DNA from: Gammaproteobacteria bacterium
GTDB lineage: Bacteria; Pseudomonadota; Gammaproteobacteria; SZUA-229
DNA: 10,467 nucleotides
NCBI GenBank assembly: GCA_015484935.1
Contig: WFUQ01000060.1
Span: forward strand, 1 to 10,467
Direction of reading: 5' to 3'
The notes beneath the pieces were generated by a model, which searched no databases, was not told where the DNA came from, and was given only the letters and a program-made list of their open reading frames with translations. Numbering within the stretch: the first letter of the stretch is position 1; each line of letters opens with the position of its first letter. The position numbers and the translations under genes were made by a program. Shown here one piece after another: positions 1 to 5,922 of this stretch.

Positions 1-504
1 AACGATCAGGTAGACAGTTCTGTTGCGAACACGGCAAGTGCGCAGGCACTACAGACAGCGAAGACAGGTGATATCGATCTGGCCATCGAGCAGTTCGAGA
101 AGATTATCGCGCTCGACCCGTCAGTACACCGCGCCTATACGAACCTGGGCTTGCTGTATCTGAAGAAACAGCAGCTGGAAAAAGCGGAAGATGCATTTAA
201 ACGCGCCATCAAACAGGATGATAGAGACGCGATCGCCTATAATCATCTGGCCGTGATACAGCGTCAACAGGGGTTGTTCATCGAGGCGGAAACGAACTAC
301 AACAAGGCAATAGCAGCAGATGACAGTTATGCCAAAGCGCATCTGAATCTCGGTATCCTGCTGGATATCTATCTGCAGAAATTACCCGAGGCACTGGCGC
401 AGTACGAAAGATACCAGCCGCTCACCGGCGGCAGCAACAAGGATGTAGATAAATGGATGTTGGATATCAAACGTCGCATCGACAAGCAGGCGAAGTCAGA
501 ATGA
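1..504 (+). CDS. Tetratricopeptide repeat (TPR) protein, C-terminal part
   Basis: The frame is open from the first base and ends at a TGA at 502-504, so the start lies outside the window; 167 residues are visible. At least three consecutive units of about 34 residues fit the TPR pattern: roughly residues 42-75 (AYTNLGLLYLKKQQLEKAE), 76-109 (AYNHLAVIQRQQGLFIEAE) and 110-144 (AHLNLGILLDIYLQKLPEA). They are preceded by the second half of another unit (DIDLAIEQFEKIIALDPS). TPR proteins are helical scaffolds for protein-protein contacts; no catalytic function is implied. The stop overlaps the start of the next gene in an ATGA, pointing to translational coupling and an operon with the small secreted protein and the ExbB/ExbD/TonB-like genes. 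A scaffold or envelope partner for that motor is a reasonable inference. The missing N terminus could carry a signal peptide or lipobox; this cannot be judged here. Confidence 0.88.
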   Translation, partial: NDQVDSSVANTASAQALQTAKTGDIDLAIEQFEKIIALDPSVHRAYTNLGLLYLKKQQLEKAEDAFKRAIKQDDRDAIAYNHLAVIQRQQGLFIEAETNYNKAIAADDSYAKAHLNLGILLDIYLQKLPEALAQYERYQPLTGGSNKDVDKWMLDIKRRIDKQAKSE

Positions 505-776
505 ACGCGATAGCGAAAATGTTTATGTCATCGTTGATCTTGTTCAGCCTGTCTGTGCATGCTGAGCAACGACTGGACATGGAGGGGACGGCGATAATCG
601 GTAATAAGGAACTGCCCAGGGTGCTGTATATCGTGCCGTGGAAACCTGCTGACGTGGAATCTCTTCCGGCGACCGCTTATCACAGTGTGCTGGATGCGGA
701 TATCGAACCGGTAGAGCGAAAAGACTTTAAACGTCGGCTGAAATTTTATGCCGACCGATATACCTCAGGTAAATAG
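501..776 (+). CDS. Small secreted protein of unknown function (91 aa)
   Basis: The ATG at 501 overlaps the preceding TPR stop (ATGA) and has an AGG at 488-490 upstream. The frame is open further upstream, but the overlap start is preferred because it puts a signal peptide at the very N terminus: Lys-6, a hydrophobic stretch at about residues 8-18, and an A-x-A-like site (VHA, 19-21) before Glu-22. The mature protein would be about 70 residues, periplasmic, with a VLYIVPWKP segment (41-49) and a basic, probably helical tail (ERKDFKRRLKFYADRY, 72-87). I do not recognise a named family. Its place between a TPR gene and an ExbB/ExbD/TonB-like set suggests it belongs to the same envelope machine, perhaps as a periplasmic accessory. 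It could instead be an independent small envelope protein. Confidence 0.78.
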   Translation: MNAIAKMFMSSLILFSLSVHAEQRLDMEGTAIIGNKELPRVLYIVPWKPADVESLPATAYHSVLDADIEPVERKDFKRRLKFYADRYTSGK

Positions 777-823
777 ATACTAACGATCACTTATGAAAAT
801 TTATCTACATCATTCAAATCGAG

Positions 824-846
824 ACAGGCTCATGCAGGAAGCCTGT
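824..846 (+). other. Inverted repeat (7-bp stem) in the gap before the ExbB-like gene
   Basis: ACAGGCT at 824-830 is perfectly complementary to AGCCTGT at 840-846, with a 9-base loop. It lies in the 90-bp gap 777-866, the only sizeable gap in the left operon. No run of T follows, so it is not a convincing intrinsic terminator. It could be an mRNA processing or stabilising hairpin, an operator, or chance. The gap holds no other feature I can support besides the GGAG at 854-857. Confidence 0.35.
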
Positions 847-866
847 ATAACCGTGGAGTAACGACA

Positions 867-1520
867 ATGCTTGATATCCTAATCAGTTTTTTTCAATCGG
901 GCGGTGCATTCATGTACCCCATCCTGGTGGTATTGGCCATCGGCCTGACCATCACCATAGAACGCTATGTCTATCTGACGGCTGCGAAGAATAAGAATCG
1001 CAGGATGTTGGCGAAGATCATGCCGATGCTGAAGAAGGGCGAGTTGAAAGGCATCATGCAACTGACATCCGATTCCAGCGCCACCGTCAGCAAGATCGTC
1101 GCACAGGGGCTGAGTAATTATAAATCTGCCAGACGACGTGATGACATCGAAGCGTCGATGGAAGAGAGTATGCTGGAAGCGATCCCGCGTCTGGAGAAAC
1201 GCACACACTACCTCGCCATGTTCGCCAACATCGCGACCCTGTTGGGACTGCTCGGTACCATCATCGGTCTGATCAAGGCGTTCACTGCGGTGGCACAGGT
1301 CGATCCATCGATGAAAGCCGAGATATTATCGACCAGTATCTCGGTTGCGATGAATACCACCGCATTCGGCCTCATCGTCGCGATCCCGCTGTTGTTGTTC
1401 TACACCCTTTTACAGACCAAGACGACCGAGATCATTGACAGTCTTGAGATGGCGACCGTGCAGTTCGTTAACCAGTTGACCAAATTCAAGAACGCAGGTA
1501 ACTCCAGCAATGACAGTTAG
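867..1520 (+). CDS. MotA/TolQ/ExbB-family proton channel protein
   Basis: A 217-residue inner-membrane protein, the channel subunit of a proton-motive-force-driven motor with the two ExbD-like proteins that follow. There are three hydrophobic segments: about 14-36, 115-140 and 156-181, with a long charged cytoplasmic loop (about 40-112) between the first and second, as in ExbB/TolQ. The family's conserved region is clear: ATLLGLLGTIIGLIKAF (123-139), then SISVAMNTTAFGLIVAIPLLL (157-177), with Thr and Ala/Gly residues lining the third helix. The length suits the family. The ATG at 867 is preceded by GGAG at 854-857. The gene overlaps the next by 11 bases. Which member of the family (ExbB, TolQ, AglR-like) cannot be settled from sequence alone; two ExbD genes and an AgmX-like partner favour an AglR-type machine over the classical Tol-Pal or Ton system. 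Confidence 0.93.
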   Translation: MLDILISFFQSGGAFMYPILVVLAIGLTITIERYVYLTAAKNKNRRMLAKIMPMLKKGELKGIMQLTSDSSATVSKIVAQGLSNYKSARRRDDIEASMEESMLEAIPRLEKRTHYLAMFANIATLLGLLGTIIGLIKAFTAVAQVDPSMKAEILSTSISVAMNTTAFGLIVAIPLLLFYTLLQTKTTEIIDSLEMATVQFVNQLTKFKNAGNSSNDS

Positions 1521-2001
1521 ACGCCATCGGCGCAAACATCCTGCAGCGGAGCTGAATATAACCGCCTTCATGAACCTGATGGTGGTACTGGTGCCGTTCC
1601 TGTTGATGTCTACCGTGTTCAGTCAGATAACCATCCTGGACCTGAACCTGCCCAAGCCTGGTAGCCAGAGTGTGCAGGATAAGAAAGATGTACCCTATGA
1701 GATCCGAGTCAGTATCCAGCAGGATGCGATGACCTTGTCGGATAACAAAGGTGGCATCATCAAGCGCATAAGCCGGATCGAGAGCGGGCATAATTTCGCT
1801 GTGCTCAAAAAAGTACTGAAGCAGGTCAAGGCGCGTTTTCCGGATAAGACCAACATCACCATCCTTTCAGATCAGGGTACGTATTACGAAGACCTGATCA
1901 AGGTGATGGACAGCGTGCGTTCCTATAAAACTTTCTACGAAGGTGAATATGTGAACGCAGAACTGTTTCCGGATATCTCCATCGGCGATACACCGAAATA
2001 G
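1510..2001 (+). CDS. ExbD/TolR-family protein 1, with Asn at the conserved Asp position
   Basis: A 163-residue protein with a short basic cytoplasmic N terminus (RRHRRKH), one transmembrane helix (about 17-38) and a periplasmic domain. The block AELNITAFMNLMVVLVPFLL (13-32) aligns with the ExbD/TolR pattern N-x-x-P-F/L-x-D-V-x-x-V-L. The aspartate that carries protons in ExbD and TolR is replaced by Asn-22 (codon AAC at 1573), and the motif proline is Ala-19; an unusual Pro-29 lies inside the helix. The ATG at 1510 lies inside the 3' end of the ExbB-like gene, with AGGT at 1496-1499 as a ribosome site. By family knowledge, ExbD-type subunits dimerise inside an ExbB pentamer, so this protein may be the non-protonating half of a heterodimer with the next gene product, or have a structural role. 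Confidence 0.9.
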   Translation: MTVRRHRRKHPAAELNITAFMNLMVVLVPFLLMSTVFSQITILDLNLPKPGSQSVQDKKDVPYEIRVSIQQDAMTLSDNKGGIIKRISRIESGHNFAVLKKVLKQVKARFPDKTNITILSDQGTYYEDLIKVMDSVRSYKTFYEGEYVNAELFPDISIGDTPK

Positions 2002-2018
2002 CATCGGGACAGACGTTT

Positions 2019-2516
2019 ATGAAACACACACGACGCGCAAAACGGATGCAGCAGCACCATGCCAGAAAGCAGGATCGTAATGCCACACTGAACATGATCT
2101 CGCTGATGGATATCTTTACCATCCTGGTATTTTTCCTGCTGGTGAACGCCAGCAACTCCGAGATATTGCCATCACCAAAAAATGTCATCTTGCCGAATTC
2201 CAGCTCAGAGAAAGCGCCGACCAGTAATCTGGTCGTCGCGGTCAATAATGACTACATCAGCCTGCAGGGCAAGGTCATCGTCAGTGTCGAAGCGGCGATG
2301 AAGAACTCATCGCAGACGATAAGACCATTATATGAGTCACTGAAGAAGCTCTCGGTGACAGACAAGGATTTTGCCGACAAGAAAGGCGTAACCATCATGG
2401 GAGACAAGAAGATCGAATACGCGCTGCTGAAGAAGATCATGCTCACCTGTGCCGGTGCGGAATATACCAATCTGTCATTCGCAGTAAACAGGAAGGTCGA
2501 TCCGAGTGATGGTTAG
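2019..2516 (+). CDS. ExbD/TolR-family protein 2, keeping the catalytic Asp
   Basis: A 165-residue protein with a basic, His-rich cytoplasmic N terminus (1-22), one transmembrane helix (about 26-44) and a periplasmic domain. The helix block LNMISLMDIFTILVFFLL (24-41) retains the proton-binding aspartate of ExbD/TolR as Asp-31, unlike the paralogue just upstream. The two paralogues are clearly diverged from each other outside the helix, so this is not a recent duplication. The ATG at 2019 follows the previous stop by 17 bases and has GGGA at 2006-2009 upstream. Its end overlaps the next gene. Expected role: stator-side subunit that couples proton flow through the ExbB-like channel to movement or energisation of the TonB-like partner. 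Confidence 0.92.
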   Translation: MKHTRRAKRMQQHHARKQDRNATLNMISLMDIFTILVFFLLVNASNSEILPSPKNVILPNSSSEKAPTSNLVVAVNNDYISLQGKVIVSVEAAMKNSSQTIRPLYESLKKLSVTDKDFADKKGVTIMGDKKIEYALLKKIMLTCAGAEYTNLSFAVNRKVDPSDG

Positions 2517-3426
2517 TATGACGATGACAGAACCTGACCTGCCGTGGGTAGAGGGTCGGGAAGATCTTTTGTTCAGACGCATGTCGATCGCGTTTGTCAT
2601 CCTGTTCCTGTTGTTGGGTGTGATACTGAATCAGCTCGACCTGCCTGAGCCGGAACAAAAACAGCTGGCAGAAGTCGCTCCCCGATTAGCAAAACTGATC
2701 ATGGAGAAGAAGAAAGAGCCGCCGCCACCGATACCCGTCAAGAAGAAGATAAAGAAACCGGACGTAAAACCGAAGCCGGTAAAGAAACCGGTGCCGGTGA
2801 AAAAGACAGATAGCCGTGCTGCTGCCAGAAAGACCGCGCAACAGTCCGGGCTTATCGCCATGAGTGATGAGCTGGCTGACCTCAGAGAGAGCTTCGACTT
2901 TTCAGATATCGCCGATCTGCCACAGCAGAAATCGGGCAAGCAAGCCGAGACGGTGATCGAAACCAGCAAGCTGCTGGCTGCCGCGAGCAAGAGCAGTGAT
3001 GGTATCAAGACCGATGCGTCGGCGCGCAAGGTTACGAGCAGCAAGTTGGCACAGAAGAAATCAGTCGCAGTCAGTAGCACCATCGACGCCAACAATAAAT
3101 TCTCATCGAGAGCCGGACAGTCTCAGTCACGCAGTGCCAATCGTAGTCAGGAAGAGATCGAGCGGATATTCCAGAAAAACAAAGGTGCTATCTTCAGTAT
3201 CTACAATCGTGAGTTACGCAAGGATCCTTCTCTGCAGGGAAAAGTCATCATCGAACTGACCATCGCGCCAGATGGTACAGTGACCAATTGTGTCATCGTC
3301 TCCAGCGAGCTGGGTCACGCACGGCTGGAAAAACGTCTGGTCTCGAAGATCAGGAAATTCAGGTTCGCCAAAAAAGATGTGCCGGTCATCACCGTGACCT
3401 ACCCGATAGATTTTTTGCCGTCATAG
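2509..3426 (+). CDS. TonB-like energy transducer with AgmX/PglI-type C-terminal domain
   Basis: About 305 residues. The layout is a short cytoplasmic N terminus, one transmembrane helix (about 24-41, SIAFVILFLLLGVILNQL), a Pro/Lys-rich rod (about 66-98, with PPPPIPVKKK and KPKPVKKPVPVKK), a low-complexity Ser/Ala/Lys linker, and a folded C-terminal domain (about 213-305). The last part runs from an EEIERIFQKNKGAIFSIYNR helix to a strand with IELTIAPDGTVTNCVIVSS and FRFAKKDVPVITVTYPIDF, which matches the TonB/AgmX-PglI C-terminal pattern. By analogy it spans the periplasm and is driven by the ExbB/ExbD-like proteins encoded upstream. Starts possible at GTG 2506 and ATG 2509, 2518 or 2524; AGGAAGG at 2490-2496 favours 2506 or 2509. 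The gene overlaps the preceding stop and ends only 15 bp from the convergent ligase gene, with no terminator visible between. Confidence 0.88.
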   Translation: MVSMTMTEPDLPWVEGREDLLFRRMSIAFVILFLLLGVILNQLDLPEPEQKQLAEVAPRLAKLIMEKKKEPPPPIPVKKKIKKPDVKPKPVKKPVPVKKTDSRAAARKTAQQSGLIAMSDELADLRESFDFSDIADLPQQKSGKQAETVIETSKLLAAASKSSDGIKTDASARKVTSSKLAQKKSVAVSSTIDANNKFSSRAGQSQSRSANRSQEEIERIFQKNKGAIFSIYNRELRKDPSLQGKVIIELTIAPDGTVTNCVIVSSELGHARLEKRLVSKIRKFRFAKKDVPVITVTYPIDFLPS

Positions 3427-3441
3427 ACCTGATGGTGGAGG

Positions 3442-4950
3442 CTAAACGAGTGCGGCCAGAGCTTTACGGTCAACCTTTCCGTTCTGGTTCAGAGGCATAG
3501 ACTGTACGATATGTACATGCGTCGGTTGCATGTAAGGCAGGAGATTGCCTGATTTATATTTCTGGTAAGCTTTTCTGTCCTCGATTTCGGCATCCAGAAA
3601 CAGGTGCAGTTCGGTGGACAGGTCGGTATTCTGTATCGCTACTACCGCGCACTGGCAGTCAGTAAAATATTTCCGCAGCAGATGCTCAACTTCACCGAGT
3701 TCGATCCTGAAACCGTTCACCTTGACCTGTGAATCCGTCCGTCCACAGTAGATGTAATTACCGTTGTCGTTACTGTAAACGAGGTCACCGGTCTTGTACA
3801 TATGCACATGATCTTTACCGTGATCGAAATAGGCTTCGCTGGTTTTTTCCGGGTTGTTCCAGTAATGCATGGTCACCTGAGGACCGGAAAGGCATAACTC
3901 GCCTTTTTCACCAGCGGGGAGTTCGTTATTGTCAGCATCGACGATGGTGAAACCGGTGGTAGTGAAAGGCTTGCCTATCGACACTACGCCGTTCACAGCT
4001 TCATCGCGACTTGCTTCCGAATGCCAGTCATAGATTGAGCAGAAGATAGTCGCTTCGGTCGGCCCGTAGACGTTCTGGATGATGCAATCATTACTGAGGC
4101 AATCTGACCACTCGCGAGTGACTTCATCGAGCAGTGCTTCGCCACAGAACATGCTGTATCTCAGATCAGGCAGTTCTATCTCATCGAAGTAGTTGCGCAG
4201 GAAAGTGATGGTGGACGGGACCATCAGTGCCACGGTGACATGCTGCTCTTCCAGTACGGTCGCCACATTGATGAACGTCATGCCGTCAGATGGTACGACG
4301 CAGCAGGTGGCCGCGATACATAACGGGCAGGCGAACGAAAATACAGACAGGTCGAAGGTCAGTTCGAACATCTGTAAGAAACGATCACTGGAACCGAAGT
4401 GGTAATTATTCTGATCGATGCAATATTCGAGAAAGGCATTGAGGTTACTGATGCTCACCGGCACCCCTTTGGGTTTACCCGTACTGCCTGAGGTGAAAAA
4501 GATATATGCCAGATCAGGCGTGTCGTAACGCAAGGTCGCCGGATCCGTCTCTACCGGTGAGATAGCATGTGAATGGATGATATGCAGCGACTCATCACAG
4601 TACTCATCATTCGCCTGTATGAGTTTATCATCTTCTCTGCTACACAGAACCGTCTTCAGTCCGGCATCATCGATGATCTCACTGTGGCGCAATGCGGAAT
4701 TTTTTTCGTTCAGTGGCACATAGGATTTGCCTGCGAGCCATACGGCATAGATGGAAGCATAGGTATGGACATCGCCGCCAGTGAGGATACCGATGTGACT
4801 CTCATCTTTTAGTTCACTCAGAGTCGCACTTATCGCGACCACATGAGAGAGGAACTCTGTGTAACTGATCTCGTGTTCATCGATGACAAAAGCGATATTG
4901 TTGGGGTGTCGGCGACAGCTGTTCAGGAAACCATCGAGTGCAATATTCAT
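3442..4950 (-). CDS. DltA-like amino acid adenylating ligase (AMP-binding)
   Basis: A 502-residue single adenylation domain of the acyl-adenylate superfamily, close in length to DltA (about 503-510). Expected reaction: ATP-dependent activation of an amino acid and loading onto the carrier protein encoded nearby; cytoplasmic. Motifs in order: P-loop FFTSGSTGKPKG (151-162); FELTFDLSVF (195-204), where Asp-200 fits the residue that binds the substrate amino group in amino acid adenylation domains; MFCGEALLDEV (267-277); NVYGPTEATIF (293-303); YKTGDL (385-390); GRTDSQVKVNGFRIELGEVE (403-422); and NGKVDRKAL (490-498) with catalytic Lys-492. Cys-269 lies in the FCGE block where DltA carries the Cys linked to D-alanine preference. 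The ATG at 4950 has a GAGG ribosome site (complement of 4958-4961). It is the last gene of the cassette. D-alanine is the leading substrate guess; glycine or another small amino acid is possible. Confidence 0.9.
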   Translation of the reverse strand: MNIALDGFLNSCRRHPNNIAFVIDEHEISYTEFLSHVVAISATLSELKDESHIGILTGGDVHTYASIYAVWLAGKSYVPLNEKNSALRHSEIIDDAGLKTVLCSREDDKLIQANDEYCDESLHIIHSHAISPVETDPATLRYDTPDLAYIFFTSGSTGKPKGVPVSISNLNAFLEYCIDQNNYHFGSSDRFLQMFELTFDLSVFSFACPLCIAATCCVVPSDGMTFINVATVLEEQHVTVALMVPSTITFLRNYFDEIELPDLRYSMFCGEALLDEVTREWSDCLSNDCIIQNVYGPTEATIFCSIYDWHSEASRDEAVNGVVSIGKPFTTTGFTIVDADNNELPAGEKGELCLSGPQVTMHYWNNPEKTSEAYFDHGKDHVHMYKTGDLVYSNDNGNYIYCGRTDSQVKVNGFRIELGEVEHLLRKYFTDCQCAVVAIQNTDLSTELHLFLDAEIEDRKAYQKYKSGNLLPYMQPTHVHIVQSMPLNQNGKVDRKALAALV

Positions 4951-4977
4951 AATTCAGCCTCGTATCAGATTATGTGT

Positions 4978-5919
4978 TTATCGGGAACAGAGGTGATAGC
5001 TGGCGCGGTCGGCAGCCATGTCATTATCGATGAGCAGTGCAATCTGTCCGGAAAGCTTGCTGCCCGAGTCTTTATAGAGATGGACACCATCGATATAAGT
5101 GTAGTCATCTGCGCAGCCGGAAAAATCGAGGTAGGACAGACGGAAATCATCCGCTACAGATCGCATCTGCGCGTCAAAGTCGGGCATCAGGCTAGCCTCG
5201 ATATCCAGAACTTCCTGACCTGCCGGCAACCTCACAAGAAATACCCTGCCATGTTGTTGCAGGAGACGGATGCTGTCGCGCAGTGAATCCATCCGGGCCT
5301 GAGAAGGCGTGTTCGACGGCAAACTGTTGTTTCTGTAGGCCTCAAGTTTTCTGGCTTTTCGTGCAGCGACCTTGTTCTCATCCATGTTGACAGTGATTTC
5401 GAGCCAGCCATCCTCGTGTAACTGTGTGGATGCACGGGTTTTTCGGAACAGTTTCAGCCAGCCATGATGGTAGTTCTTAATCAGGTATTCGAAGTTGGGT
5501 TTCATACTGAACTCAGTCATATCCGCGAGGATGCCATCACGCTCTCTGAACGTCGAAACATCCTCAGGCGCTGACGAACTCGACGAGACCAGCCAGGGAC
5601 TGACCGACAGGATGAATATACCATCTGTACTGTCCGGTTTGATCTTGTTGCTGATGGCGTTCAGGTAGATCGGTCCATAAGGGGAGTCGTGCGCCGTGAA
5701 TGCAAAATTAAATATATCCTTGCCTGTGACGGCAGTGATTGCGGATGGCTGTAAACCCTGTGCAGCTCGTGACGAGCCGATGATGAGCGAGCTCTGTGGC
5801 GGTGAGGTGAACCGCAGGTAGTACGCATCGATCGCGCCACCGGCAGAATAACCCGCGATGATATGCACTATCAGTATCGCACTTATGTACAGGATGCTTT
5901 TTGCAAGAAAAGATTTCAT
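4978..5919 (-). CDS. Membrane-anchored periplasmic SGNH/DltD-like protein
   Basis: A 313-residue protein with one N-terminal hydrophobic helix (about 8-24) and no other clear membrane segment, so most of it should lie in the periplasm. SGNH-type blocks can be seen: LIIGSSRAAQG (45-55) with candidate nucleophile Ser-49 or Ser-50; an SVSPWL stretch (105-110) reminiscent of the SPQWF block of DltD; and a C-terminal D-x-x-H, YIDGVHLYKD (275-284), giving Asp-277 and His-280. Such proteins work with MBOAT acyltransferases in envelope polymer acylation (DltD; AlgX/AlgJ in alginate), either completing transfer or removing acyl groups. It is shorter than typical DltD (near 390). ATG at 5919 is chosen; a GTG sits one codon earlier at 5922, directly after the MBOAT stop. 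Overall similarity is remote, so the call rests on motifs and neighbours. Confidence 0.75.
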   Translation of the reverse strand: MKSFLAKSILYISAILIVHIIAGYSAGGAIDAYYLRFTSPPQSSLIIGSSRAAQGLQPSAITAVTGKDIFNFAFTAHDSPYGPIYLNAISNKIKPDSTDGIFILSVSPWLVSSSSSAPEDVSTFRERDGILADMTEFSMKPNFEYLIKNYHHGWLKLFRKTRASTQLHEDGWLEITVNMDENKVAARKARKLEAYRNNSLPSNTPSQARMDSLRDSIRLLQQHGRVFLVRLPAGQEVLDIEASLMPDFDAQMRSVADDFRLSYLDFSGCADDYTYIDGVHLYKDSGSKLSGQIALLIDNDMAADRASYHLCSR

Positions 5920-5922
5920 CAC

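Noticed and set aside
2631..3095. 154-codon open frame on the - strand inside the TonB-like gene
   Set aside because: It is antisense to the Pro/Lys- and Ser/Ala-rich linker; its Ser/Phe/Gly-rich translation is the mirror of that composition and has no recognisable domain.
3427..3441. Intrinsic terminator between the convergent left and middle operons
   Set aside because: No inverted repeat and no T run in the 15 bp or its immediate flanks.
4843..5286. 147-codon + strand frame spanning the junction of the ligase and SGNH genes
   Set aside because: It runs antisense to two genes that have family motifs, and no ribosome site or known domain is seen.
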